Positions 38,201 to 49,500 of a DNA stretch of 64,000 nucleotides are shown here, piece by piece. A program made the position numbers and the translations under genes. The notes under the pieces are model-generated. The model saw only the letters and a list, made by a program, of their open reading frames with translations, searched no databases and was not told where the DNA came from. The first letter of the stretch is position 1, and each line of letters opens with the position of its first letter. The DNA comes from Antennarius striatus (taxonomy: Eukaryota; Chordata; Actinopteri; Lophiiformes; Antennariidae): positions 8,430,501-8,494,500 of the forward strand of contig NC_090796.1 of NCBI RefSeq assembly GCF_040054535.1, read 5' to 3'.

Positions 38201-38303
38201 GTCAAACCCTGCAGCAGAAACTCAGACAAAAGCTGCACATACAGACCTGCAAGAGACACAAAGACAGAACCCAGCACCAGCTGTCAGTGCTGTGGGGCTG
38301 TAG
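35272..38303 (+). CDS. rdh13: Retinol dehydrogenase 13, 7 exons
   Basis: An NADP(H)-dependent short-chain dehydrogenase that interconverts retinol and retinal. The mammalian protein associates with the mitochondrial inner membrane. Exons: 35272-35336, 35986-36104, 36215-36370, 36453-36557, 36680-36892, 37031-37132, 37981-38303, giving 360 residues. Human RDH13 is about 331; the extra length is a polar C-terminal tail after LVGLENEG. The N-terminus [20 protein letters not shown] is hydrophobic like human MSRYLLPLSALGTV. SDR motifs: cofactor site TGANTGIG (44-51), NNAG (123-126), Ser174 and catalytic YCQSK (Tyr200, Lys204). All junction phases agree. Intron 5 starts with GC (CAAG|GCACGT) rather than GT. 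A SINE lies in intron 6. The start is the first ATG matching the family N-terminus. Confidence 0.95.
35607..35665 (+). repeat. Truncated tRNA-like repeat fragment
   Basis: CTTGGTGCAGTGGTTAGCGC followed by TGCCGCCTCA resembles the head of dispersed fish repeats of the type 'ggtggtgcagtggttagcactgccgcctca'. Only the first part is present and no B box follows, so it is not a tRNA gene. It is in rdh13 intron 1. Confidence 0.45.
37538..37880 (+). mobile_element. tRNA-derived SINE in rdh13 intron 6
   Basis: The head looks like a tRNA: A box TGGCTCAGTGGTAGAGC (from 37549) and B box GGTTCGATTTCC (from 37605), with GGGGGCGGC... pairing to ...CCCGCC. An unrelated body and an A-rich end near 37860-37880 follow. 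There is a small internal duplication (GTAGAGCGG twice). This fits a teleost tRNA-head SINE rather than a working tRNA gene. Confidence 0.75.
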
Positions 38304-38795
38304 GTCTGCTCTGGACCCTGTGTCAGCAGAGAATAATGAGCCTTTATGCGTTGAATTGTGCCAAGTTCATTGGGACACAAACTGTATTTCTCTGAGTCCT
38401 GTTTTATGTATAATGGCAGCCTTTTGTATATACCTTTTATATTCCTGCATCAGGATATTTTCTTTAAAATGTGTATAAGACACAGCCTGTTAAACACAGC
38501 TATTTAACGTTTGAAAGAAAGAGTTGCATCTTAATTCACTTGCAAATGAAAGGTATAAATTCATTTAAATCCCTCTCACTTTATTACATAAATAGATTCT
38601 GCAGATGTGACCCTTCTTGATTTGGAATAGTTGCTAGGCTATGTCGGTCCTCGTGTAATTAATGTAGCAGTAGATCATCGTATCATTGCACCCAGGGATT
38701 GTCACACGTAAATGTGATTTCACCATGACAACAATGCTGTACTTGTAAGTATATAATGCTGCCTTACAAATGCAAAATGAATTCTCTGATTGTTA

Positions 38796-38801
38796 AATAA
38801 A
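38796..38801 (+). terminator. Poly(A) signal AATAAA of rdh13
   Basis: An AATAAA about 490 bases after the rdh13 stop codon, the first well-placed signal. A second AATAAA lies near 38945. Confidence 0.55.
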
Positions 38802-40746
38802 ACACTATAATATAAAGTGTGATGGACATGTACCAAGACTTGTATGGTAAGTTCTGGAAAAATCATTTTTTAAAAAAAGTGAATATGATAATATCCTGAA
38901 AATCCAAAATCCCAGTTGTTTGTCTGATATCATCAGTACTAACAGAATAAATGTGTCAGTATTTCAAAACGGACACCAACACAATTAGATGAGTGAAACT
39001 CATAACGGATCTAAAATCTTGCACATACAGTATTCAAGGTGTCCTTGTGTGGTTTTGGTATGGAAAGGGGAAAAGGCTGTTTGGGAGCGCCATCTGGTGG
39101 CCAAACAGGATGACGTCATAAGGTGCGTTATTTATTTTTTTCTGTTTTTATTGTTTTCTTTGTACAAATTGTTATGTACATTATTGTGACCGTTTACCCA
39201 GATGTCCAGTTGATGTTTAAAATTTTTTAACGTGTAAATCACAAGATTTACGTTGTTCAACATTGCTTGACTTTGGCACATAATTACAGAAACATAATTT
39301 GGTTTTCCACTGAATCAGTGTTACTGTTGGATGATGGATCAGTCGAGGTTGCAATAGACTGTAAAGCACTAATGTTAATAATTAGCTCTGAATATATCAA
39401 TTTTATTGATATATCAATTGCATTGTTCTTCCATAATGACCTGTTACCATTTACCTAATATTATGTAAAAGAAGAAAAGTGCAGGGAAAAACATCCAAAT
39501 TATAAAGCTATATTGAGACTCTAGAAAAATGTTATTTGAGCACAGTGTTATGTGAAGTGTAACAATACAAAAACATCGAAAGGTAATTTCAAGTGAACAT
39601 GTTCCAGTGAAACATCTGTTGTATAAACAGCTTAAACTAATGGCTATCATTCATTGTATTCTAATTTAATTATGCTTGTTGGAAAACAAATCATATTACA
39701 GAAGCGCTTGCCTTACATCTCTAATCCTGTGTAATGGAGAACATCTATCCCCTAAGTATTTGAGGGATCCATTTCATGGCGCTTTTTCCAACAATAAATC
39801 CCAAGTATGGATCAATAATGACCACTCTTCTGCACTAATGCACACTGATCAGAATCAGACCAGAAACTGTAAACCCTGGATCGTTTGTTTCAGTGTTGGT
39901 TTACCAGAGGAAGCCCTCCTCGATGCCATCTTATAGACAATGTTGGTTTTTACAGCCTGTGATTAACAGAATTGGGGTTTTCTTCTTTTTTTCTCCATAC
40001 ACTTTAAAATCACTTTAGAATAATGTCTGAAAACTGTTTACCTTTCTGGCATGTGTTCTATCAATCCTGAACTTTGAAGTCTGGAGCTCACAGTATCTGA
40101 AAAGTTTTAAATCTGTTTTATTTCTGTTTTCACTTCTGCCAAGAAAGTTGTTGGTCTTCAGGAAGGTGCAAAAACTACTAGATTTATGAGAGGATGGGTC
40201 CTAATTTTCTCTCTCTTTAATATATAAAGAAGGAACAGGGGAAAAACAGACATACACAGCAAATGAAGGGATTTGATATTTCTGGTGTGGATCCAAATAA
40301 AATATTAAATACACCAGATGTAAATGGTTGTCAATTTTAATTTTGAATTTGACTTGATTAAATGTAATTAATGTGGTATCACTTGCACCACAACTGCACA
40401 AGTGATGGATAATGAAAATAACATCTACTTTTATTTCTAGACTTATTACAAGCATACATTTTTGGTAGTTTGGATCAACAATGAAACAAATCACATAAGA
40501 AAAACTACGTATTAGCAAAAGAAAAATAAGATCCAGATTTTTCCACATTACTTTTGAGATTAAGAGATTTTGTTCTTTGTCGTGGGACAATTTATAGCCT
40601 TTGGTTTATTTTCTAAGCATTCTGATAGGCATAGAGAGGAGTGTACGGCTTTGGTGAAGGCCGTGCTGAGTATCATTGCATACCATTAAACGAAAGTGTT
40701 GGTTTGAACAGTGAGAGATTTGTGATCTTGAACACAACCCTGTCGG
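38802..40746. other. Intergenic between rdh13 and decr2
   Basis: Holds a CTCF motif (own entry) and otherwise AT-rich sequence without recognisable genes. A near-palindrome ATATATCAATTTTATTGATA lies near 39392. Short frames at 39676-39936 and on the minus strand at 40201-40590 have no domain support. Confidence 0.55.
39086..39102 (-). promoter_or_regulatory. CTCF-binding motif, full consensus match
   Basis: AGCGCCATCTGGTGGCC. The reverse complement contains CCACCAGATGGCGCT, which fits every position of CCASYAGRKGGCRSY. It lies between rdh13 and decr2 and reads on the minus strand. Confidence 0.7.
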
Positions 40747-40766
40747 ACTTCGTTTCCCACAATGCA
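40747..40766 (+). promoter_or_regulatory. ZNF143/THAP11-type promoter motif (decr2)
   Basis: ACTTCGTTTCCCACAATGCA matches the core TCCCANNATGC and most of the ACTACA extension. It sits just before the putative decr2 noncoding exon. Confidence 0.6.
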
Positions 40767-40824
40767 TCATTCATGCATCTCCAAAGAGTTCTCGTCCAAA
40801 GTTCAACAGGGAAAAAAACCTCAG
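40767..40824 (+). other. Putative noncoding first exon of decr2
   Basis: A donor-like CCTCAG|GTACGG ends at 40824, and the coding exon starts after an acceptor-like TTTACTAG|CATGG at 41406/41407. Splicing them gives a short leader. An ATG at 40773 opens a frame that would not be in frame with DECR2, so it would be an upstream open reading frame. The transcription start is unknown. Confidence 0.4.
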
Positions 40825-41407
40825 GTACGGAGTGTCTTATGTCAGAGGAGTTGGACGGTGCTTCGGGTTCGAAGCTATTAAACTGGCTTGTTTTTGAGCA
40901 GGTACTTCAGCTAACTGTGTTTAACTCAATATACGTGACAGCTAAATGCTAATAGTAGCACAATTGTGGAATATTTTAAACAAATGCAGCAGTACTCCAC
41001 GCTAACAGTTGACCTATCTGCGGGGCAACAAAAGGCGTGTCATTTGATTCAGTGCTATGTATGCTAGATATTGAGAGATTCTATTATAACAAGTGTTGTA
41101 AAATACTGATATGTTGCCAATGTGATTTACTTAAAGTCATGCGAAGGTATGCAGATGCTGATTAATTTACAAAATAACGACAGCATATGTACACAAAAGC
41201 TTAAAAGTGATGATTAAGTATGTAACTAGGGATTTTTTTTACTAAAGACGACATGGTAGATAAAAAATGCTTTCACTAAACTGGTACAGGATGCTCTTAT
41301 TTCTGATATTGTGTGCAGAATAACTTAAAGCAATGCTTTTTTCTATGCATTTATTTATTGTCGTGATGCCAATGCAAGTATCTTTTTAATCTACATTATT
41401 TACTAGC

Positions 41408-44400
41408 ATGGCAGAGCCACAGAGAAGAGGCGAATCACTGCCTGAAGATCTTGCCACAGATGACTGCCTGACTTCGTACACACATATCTACAGTCCAGAT
41501 TTACTCAAGTAAGCAAGTGCAGTTCTGTTCAATGTGATTCCCTAGTATTGCTTTACTGCAATCAATAAAGTGTCTGCAAATAAAGATGTTTAATTTCATT
41601 TTATTTTCAGAGATCAGGTTGCTTTTATCACAGGTGGTGGGTCTGGCATTGGACTGAGGATAGCTGAAATATTCATGAGGTGAGAGGATGACGTGTTTCT
41701 CCACAACATGATGTCTGATTTTTTTTTTCAAGCAAAGAAAACAATTATCAACTTTTCATGGATTATAACAAGAAGATGATCAATATTTTCATATTTTTTC
41801 TCTATAAAAAAACTCACAAGGTTTTGTTCATACACTGAAATTCTGTTAAATGTGTTGGTGCACTTGAAACCTAGCTGTGTTTTATGACAGACAGATTGTT
41901 TCTGTGACAAAGTTGAAATTGTTCACTTATTTACTCTTGCTTAAGCTCATTTTTGGTGCGTTTGACTTCACCTTCTCTGCCAACTGTTTTGTATGTTACT
42001 CTGTCTTCCATTCAGCCTCTTTTAAAGAAGTACTACACTTCAAATTTGTGCAACACATTGCAGCTTCTATTCTGTGTTCATCTCATTAACTTTCTTTGTT
42101 TTTCAGGCATGGCTGTGACACAGTGATTGCGAGCAGGAACTTGGACAAGCTCAGAGAGGTTATTCCCTTTACGTAATTTCCACAATCCTAAATTTCACTC
42201 AATAAATAAGAGATCAAACTAGCTCTCAGATTTGTGTTACATACATGATTCCTAACTATATTTAAATGACATGATATACACTGCCCAGCCAAAAAAAAAG
42301 TCACACACTCTAATATTTCGTGGGACTGCCTGTAGCTTTGATTGCGGCATTTGCCGCGGCATTGTTTCGACAACCTCGTACAACGTCACAACATTTATTT
42401 CTGTCGAGAATTGCATTAATTTTTGGCTGAGTTCTTGTATTGACGATAGGAGTCAAACCACTCTGCAAGGTCTTCTCCAGCACATCCCATAGACTTTGAA
42501 TGGGGTTAAGCTCAGGACTGTGGGGGCCAATTGATGTGTCAAAATGATTCTTCACACTCCTTGGATTCTTCACACTCCTTGGACCACTCTTTCACAGGAG
42601 TCCGATAAATTTTGGCATTGTTGTCCTGGAATATCTCCCATCCAGGAGAAAAAATCCATTTATGGGATTGCCTGGTCATTCACTACATTCAGATACTCAG
42701 CTGACTTAACTTTTTTGCTGAATAATATTGCTGAGCCTAGACTTGACCAACCGAAGCAACCACTGATCGTAACACTGCAATTTGCTTATTGAAACCCAAA
42801 CGGTGACTTTTTTTTTGGCCAGGCAGTGTATCATAAACCAGAATTTTCTGTTGGTTTTGTGACATTTTAATTACACACACATACTGAAATGATATGTTTT
42901 TACTTTAACAACTTAGATTGAAGCACATAACTAGTACACTTTTCCCACATCAAACCACAGAAGTATTTTTGGGATAGAAAATTATATCATAAGGAATTCC
43001 CACATATCTGTCTATTCTTTTTTTGTTCTATGTTTTGTTTGTATGTAATGACCTTGTCTAATGTGATTGTGTGTCCGTAGGCTGCTGTAAAGCTGTCCGC
43101 TGTTTCGGGGCGCCGTTGCATCCCTCTGTGTGTAGATGTGAGGCAGCCTGAGAGCACTGCAGCTGCTGTCGATGAGACGCTAAGAGAGTTGGGCCGATTA
43201 GACATCCTCATTAACAGTATGTGACAGAATACATAAATATATTTATGACCTGATGATTGCTTAGTTTATGGTTGGAGCTGAACTGGGATTATTGTTGTAA
43301 TTATGTCATTTAAATGGAGATCATTTCTCCAAGATTTTTGATTAATGTGCTTTATTTGTAAATCCGTAATGGAATATTCAACTTGTTAGCTTGTCTGGAA
43401 AATGATCTCTTTTCAGTGATGTAACATGACTTTGACTTTTGTTGAAGTCCCAGTGCTGTTTTGACAGATGCTGCTGGGAACTTCTTGTGTCCTGCTGAAT
43501 CACTATCCTTCAATGCCTTCAAGACAGTAATTGAGATAGACACTATGGGTACATTCAACACAAGCAAGGTGGTTTATGAGAAATGGTTCAAGGTACTCTA
43601 CATTTTTTATCTGAGTTTCACAATATGTCTTTGTTCTAAGTTAAGTTGGTATTAGGAAATTGTTTGCTAGCTCATAATTAGGATAGTACTGTATGTGCAT
43701 TAAATTTTCAGGTTATTGATCAATGGCTTTCAAAAGATTCACTCCCTGTATTTCAATCTTGTCACTGTAAACATCTGCAAACTGAATTCTTTTCTCTGAA
43801 TTAAATGTAAACTGCTGTTTTTTCTCTGAGACGTAATTGATCATGACATCCACTTTGGGTCTCTGTAATTTTCATGTGCAGAATCATGGTGGCAACATAG
43901 TCAACATCTCTGCCACACTTGGATACAGAGGACAAGGCCTCCAGGTCCATGCTGGTTCTGCTAAAGCTGCAAATGGTAAAATCTTTGTTTTTATTATCTC
44001 AAAACATCAAAATGAGCATCACATGATTGAGTTTGGCCTTTTCTATCTCCAGATGCTATGACCAAGCACCTGGCAGTGGAGTGGGGTCCTAGTGGGGTGA
44101 GAGTTAACTCTGTGGCTCCAGGTCCTATTTCTGGCACAGAGGGCTTCCGCAGATTGGGTAAAGATCTTTTTAATTTTTTTTTATTTTAATGTAATACCTC
44201 CACCAAGTTTATAAATATATCTAAAAAACTGTCAGTGGATGTAAAATTTTGTATAGAGGGGGCACCCGAAATGGGGAAGACATAATTAGATTCTGAAGCC
44301 GATGCACCAGAAATTTTTCACAGCCTTTGTGGAAAGGTTTGTGGAAAGGTGTTTTGACACGTGCCCTTCAAGTTCAAGTAGTAGTTTGATGGATAAGTCA

Positions 44401-44664
44401 TACATTAATTATACTTCATCAGTGTTTTTCCTTTCACTCTCAGGTGGGCCACGCGGGGAGGCTGCTGGTGCATTCCAGTCTATTCCTTTGCAGCGAGCAG
44501 GAAACAAGACAGAAATGGCCCACTGTACTCTTTTCTTAGCCAGCAAAGCCTCCTCCTATGTGACGGGATCCATCCTGGTGGCAGACGGTGGTTCGTGGTT
44601 GACCGCAGCCAATGACATCTCTATGCTGCTGGGTATAGCCTCCTCTAAATCTGCTAAACTCTGA
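41408..44664 (+). CDS. decr2: Peroxisomal 2,4-dienoyl-CoA reductase, 8 coding exons
   Basis: Reduces 2,4-dienoyl-CoA intermediates with NADPH during peroxisomal beta-oxidation of polyunsaturated fatty acids. Exons: 41408-41508, 41611-41679, 42107-42158, 43081-43216, 43468-43592, 43882-43975, 44053-44157, 44444-44664, giving 300 residues against about 292 in human. Phases join throughout. Motifs: cofactor loop TGGGSGIG (41-48), NNAAGNF (from 119), lysine in HAGSAKAA (Lys189), [14 protein letters not shown], and VADGG near the end. The Tyr of the usual SDR YxxxK is absent, as I recall for this family. The C-terminus SAKL is a type-1 peroxisomal targeting signal. A Tc1-type element lies in intron 3. 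The start ATG follows an acceptor-like site and matches the family N-terminus. Confidence 0.96.
42277..42830 (-). mobile_element. Tc1/mariner element, internally degraded, in decr2 intron 3
   Basis: The 28-base terminal inverted repeats (42277-42304 and 42803-42830) match at 26 positions. Both begin TACACTGCC and both include A9-GTCAC, with the TA expected of Tc1/mariner insertion at each end. The 554-base interior keeps pieces of a minus-strand transposase. [15 protein letters not shown] (about 42585-42635) carries the second catalytic Asp region. [19 protein letters not shown] (about 42460-42520) carries the third acidic-residue region. The N-terminal DNA-binding part is missing, and an 18-base tandem duplication (near 42547-42583) disrupts the middle. 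It cannot move by itself. Confidence 0.85.
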
Positions 44665-45364
44665 ACAGGGGATCTCCTGTCCTCCTCCTGGCCCAGATGT
44701 GTGGGAGGAGGCACAGCTTAAGGACCATTTGGAAAGACAGTATGACTGAAGTTTTATGCTGTGCATTGTTTTATCTCTAAATCATGGTGTAAAAGCTAAA
44801 AAAAAAAATCTTAAATTACAAAACTACAATGTAACCTGTATTGAAACATTTCTTTCTTTTGCTTTCTTTCAGGTTATTGGTCATCTGAAAAGAAAAGAGA
44901 CAAGTAAATTCAGATAAAGAGTAATCTAGGACCCAATTTTCTTACTGATAACATTTGTGCATCTTTGAGGACTATCTCACATGCTGGAGCCTTTAGACTC
45001 ATAGTGTATTGCTAATTGGCTAGAGATGTTGAACACTGCCTAACTCTATTACAGTATTCATAATATCTATGTAGATATTTCTGTCATTATGGTGCTGTGT
45101 ATTCTTTATTCATCTCGTGTACAGTCCTGATTATCACATTCCATTTAAACTTGTTCTCCAACTCATGTATTGATAGATTTGTATAATTACAGTAAACAGT
45201 CACTATTATTTGCTACTTGCTGACACTTTTTTATTGAATATTTGACACATTGAATAAATTAATCAAGCTGTTTTTGGAAGACAAACCTTTTTGTAAGGTC
45301 AGAGGTTCCAAGTAGGATCCTAAACGCAAAGATCCCTCACACAAAGATCCAATACCACTGAAAA
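44665..45364 (+). other. decr2 3' untranslated region and flank
   Basis: The first clear AATAAA after the stop is at 45253-45258, about 590 bases downstream, which probably sets the 3' end. No other gene is seen. Confidence 0.45.
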
Positions 45365-45379
45365 TCAGATGGGGGCGCT
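45365..45379 (+). promoter_or_regulatory. CTCF-like motif
   Basis: TCAGATGGGGGCGCT agrees with CCASYAGRKGGCRSY at most positions, differing at position 1 and in the YA pair. It reads on the plus strand downstream of decr2, in the opposite orientation to the site at 39086. Confidence 0.4.
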
Positions 45380-45387
45380 CTAACATT

Positions 45388-45391
45388 GTTG

Positions 45392-45440
<49 letters not shown>
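45388..45440. repeat. (TTA)n trinucleotide microsatellite
   Basis: About 14 TTA units after three GTT units. Confidence 0.95.
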
Positions 45441-45441
<1 letters not shown>

Positions 45442-45873
45442 CAACCTTTCAGCAATCAGTATTTGTCACTGAGGCGTCTCCACTGTACATGAGTTATCCA
45501 GATGTGTCCTTTTGGTTTAGTGTTTACTTTATATAAGTTTTAGTGATTATTTTATATGAACAATTATAATGAAACTTATCATAAAAAAACAATTATTTTC
45601 TAAAGCTCAGTAGTTGCACAAACATTTACCATACGGGAGTGTTGGTGCCCTACACCTAAATCAGTTTTTAAGCGTTTCTACCTGACCCTGAACTTTGCCC
45701 TCTGTGAGAACGGAACGATAACGAGACACTTAACTATCTCTTAAATACGTCGTATCTTCAACACATGGTTACACGGCCAGTATTGAATGAATTATTCATC
45801 AATTTATGGCACAAATAATGAGTTCCCAATTGATAATTTTTTAAAAAAAACCTGAAGGTACTGCAGGGTTCTC
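45441..45873. other. Intergenic between decr2 and rab11fip3
   Basis: AT-rich, without gene or repeat features that could be named. Confidence 0.5.
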
Positions 45874-45885
45874 TGCGCATGCGTG
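45874..45885 (+). promoter_or_regulatory. NRF1-like site in the rab11fip3 promoter
   Basis: TGCGCATGCGTG is close to the NRF1 palindrome YGCGCAYGCGCR. ACGTCAG, a CRE half-site-like sequence, follows a few bases later. The surrounding 45870-46600 is CpG-richer than its flanks, fitting a promoter and leader exon. Confidence 0.5.
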
Positions 45886-46578
45886 AAACGTCAGTGGCGT
45901 GTCTGCGGCTGGAGGAGGAGGATGTCACTGCTGATGCTGATGCGAGAGCTTTCGGTGTGTGTCATCAACATCGCTGGACTGTTTGCCAAAATGAGAAGCT
46001 TCTCAGCCTAATTGACATCCTTGTAGTTTAAATTTCTTCGCGACTTGGGCTCTTGAGACAAGTGCAGTATTTTCCCAAAAAACAATAACGGAAGAATTGG
46101 AGGAGGAAGGATCGGTTTCGTCTCGTCACTCTCCTGGCCTGTCTTCGCCCTGATACAGGTGGATCGCCCCTGGAAAACGGCCGAAATATGAGGACATAAT
46201 CGTGGATTATCACGGAGACGATGGTTGCGGTTGTATTCTTTTTGACTGTGAATCTTCGACGTTACTATTTCGTTTAATATATTTGAGAAAGGAAGAAGTT
46301 GGACTGTTCGACATGTTTGCTGGCTAATAAGCTAATTTTCGCTAGCTTAGCTCGTCAGCTAGCCTCCCTGACCAATGGCAGGAGAGGAGCGGATGATGGG
46401 GGGAGGAGCTAACTAGTCGCTAGCATAAATTCATTATCAGCAATGATTATCTCGTGTTTATCTCAACCCACCTTGTGTCAGCAGATTATTGTTACTGATC
46501 GATGTTAATTTTTGATTAGACTAACACTGGTGACATCGTGTCCTCGCTTCGTCTTGATCGCTAACTAATTATCACATA

Positions 46579-49500
46579 ATGGATAAGGTGAGACGCTTTG
46601 GATAGTAATATGTTGTCAAACAAGGCTACTGATTTTTAATCAAGAAGTTTAAGTTGATGTTTTCGGTCACTGGTTCCGTTTCGCTGATCGATCAGCGTTT
46701 GAGTCATGAATCATGCTGATTTTTGGATTTATTCACACTGAAACCTTTGGTAACAACCAGCAGTGGACCTGCCATGAAAGAAAGGGACGTCAAAACACGT
46801 TTGCAGCATTCAGGAAGGCTACGGAATTAATATGACTTTTGCAAGGTAGCGTTGTTGACGAAATTTTGATCGTAACTTTTGAATTAAAAGGAAATATATT
46901 TTGACAATTATATTTCCGATATCGTTTCTAAACTTTCGTATCTTTCTAACAATATCCCATACCGGTGTACCTGACACTCAAGTTTTCTCCAGTATCTGTC
47001 TTCATTATTAAGATCATTGACGGATTATGCTTGGAGGGATTACACACATCCATTTCAACAGTTTTTGAGGGTGTAAAATGTCATTTGAAAAGATGGCATT
47101 AAAGTTGAAGAACTGGATTTTAATGACAGTGGCGAGATAAGACTTCAACCACTAGCTTTCTCAAGTTAGCAGGGTGGAACAAGCTACATTCAAATGGAGC
47201 CGCCAGTCCTGTCTCGCCCTCTGGGGCACACGCAGTGGGACTCAGAACAGCCATTTCCTCTGGGATTTCACACACTGGATTCAGACAAAGGAGGCGTCCT
47301 TTCTCCAAGCAAGACTGGCCAGACAGGTTTGGATTTCAGAAGCAGAGACCAGGATCAAACATTCCCCCAAAATGAAGCTATCAGCTCTATCCAAGATGAA
47401 TCTGTCGAGTTTGAGAACTTCATGAATCTCTCTGATTTTTCTTTTTGCAATCTGGAGTTTGAAGGAAATTGTTCTGCTATTTCTCCAGCATCTCTCCGTA
47501 GTTCATCTACAGAGGATTTGTTTCTTTCAGAAAATTCTGAGAAACCCAATGAAATAAGCGACTGCACATTATCGTGGATAGTTTCTCCTAAACTTTCTGA
47601 TGTTACTGGGAAAAACTCACCATGTGAAGAACTTATTCTGACACAGAAGAACCCTCTTGAGAGCTCAGATGTCCTCTGTTGTCATGGTGAGGTCATAAAC
47701 GTTAGTATGCCAGTCTCTCCTTTGAAAATTGCTGAGTCTGTCACAGGGGATCCGTTTTTGCTGGTAGATCTCTCGAATGAAAACTCATCTATCTCTCCAG
47801 AGTCCTCAGGTGATTTGAAAACAAAGGCTGTCAGTGAGGAAGTGGCAGATCAGTCACAAGACAAGCAGGCTGGTCCCCCTCCCTCAGAGAACAGGGAGAC
47901 TTTGTCACTTGAAACTGGAGACAAACGTTTATTCCCTGATCAAGTGACCGATCTGCCCACAACCTGTAGCACTACCCTGCAAGGTTTACCTGAGATTAGA
48001 CTCCTGCCTGACCATATCAGCACACCGCTGGAGTGTTTTGAGAGATCCGTGCCTTTGCTAGATTTAGAAGTTCCCGATTATGTCAGCAGTCTGAGCCTGT
48101 GCCCCATCAGTCCTCCCCCTGTTATCCCAACAGGTGTGCCATCACATTCACCAACGGAAGAGTTGGAGGTGCAACATGCATCGGCTACTGTAATTCCAAA
48201 TCTGACTTCAGTGCAACAAGGTGAGAATGACGCACTTTCGCCGAGTTTGTCAGCAGAGCCTCCATCACTGACGTCACCTCTGGCTGAAGATGTCTTCATC
48301 CAGGGTGGTTTCATCAACGAGAGTCATTCTGTGGACAATGAGTGTAAAGATCTGATGGAGGACAATATTTATATCGAAGCCAATCGTCAGGGGAATGAGA
48401 CCATGGCTTTGGATCTGTGTCTGACTCCTGACGAGATTGATGACAGGGAAACTTTGCACTTCAAGCCAAAGGAGGGGCTGGAGACTAGAAATGTCCACAA
48501 ACGGACTACTGAACAAAGGGAAAAAGACATTTCGACAAACACCAACCAGCTGGAGCGGTCAGATCGTCATGAAGTGGCTCCTTTTGATTTTTCTGTTCAG
48601 GACCTAGAAACCTCAGCCCCCCAGGCTGAATGGACTAGTGAGAAAACTGTGGAGACAATTTCACTCTCTAAGATGGTGGTGGATGACACACTGCCAGTGC
48701 TCTCAGCTGTGAATAGGCGGGAGGAAGATGTCTCCCCACTTAAAGCTGTGTTCGATGCTTTAGACCAGGATGGAGATGGCTTTGTTCGCATTGAGGAGTT
48801 TATGGAGTTTGCTGCTGCTTATGGCGCAGATCAGGTGAGATACCCCTATTTTTTGTTGGCTTCTTTGTTTTGACCTTGCAGCTACTGAGTAATGCATGTT
48901 GTGTGGAACAATATACAGCTCCTTGTACAGTACTTAAACATTTATGTCATCTTCTGCTGAATGAAATTCTGCAAGAAAGTCTTTATAAGCGTCTGTCTGA
49001 TATCACTTTGCTCAGCTTTTAGAGTTGGTTTTATTCTAAGTGGATATTAACCTTTATTATTATTATTAAAGGTTGAAAAAAGGTGAATTATGCACAATTA
49101 GTCATCCTACTGGTCTGTAAGGTACAATTTATATTCATTACATTGTTCCCGTTGTTGACTCAATGTTTTATGGAGCTGCATCAGGTTTAGATTATTAACA
49201 TGTGAGTCAGAGGTCACATGATGCCTGCTTGGGTGCTGCAGGTCTCAATAATTGCAATAAAATTTAGAATAAACTGCTGTATGAAATGAAAACCCATCCC
49301 TGGATTAGTTTGTTGACTAATATTTGGAGAGGTTTCAAGAAACAGGATTTGGGTTATCATGGAGATAAGTCTGTCAAGCACGTCAGCTGTAAAAAATGAT
49401 GTCAATCTTGGCTCTGCTCCATATGTTAAATGACATTCATTTTACCAATGGCATATCCTGTGGTTTAAGGATAATCTCTCATGAAATAGCTGATTTATTT

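Noticed and set aside
44190-44350. Possible dispersed repeat in decr2 intron 7 ('acctccaccaag…gatgcaccagaaatttttcacagc')
   Set aside because: It faintly resembles a common fish repeat, but I could not identify the family or boundaries with enough confidence to list it.
48835-48873. Read-through extension of the large rab11fip3 exon
   Set aside because: A good donor (CAG|GTGAGA) ends the exon and the FIP3 sequence resumes at 54174. The extension is intronic, though an intron-retained short form cannot be excluded.
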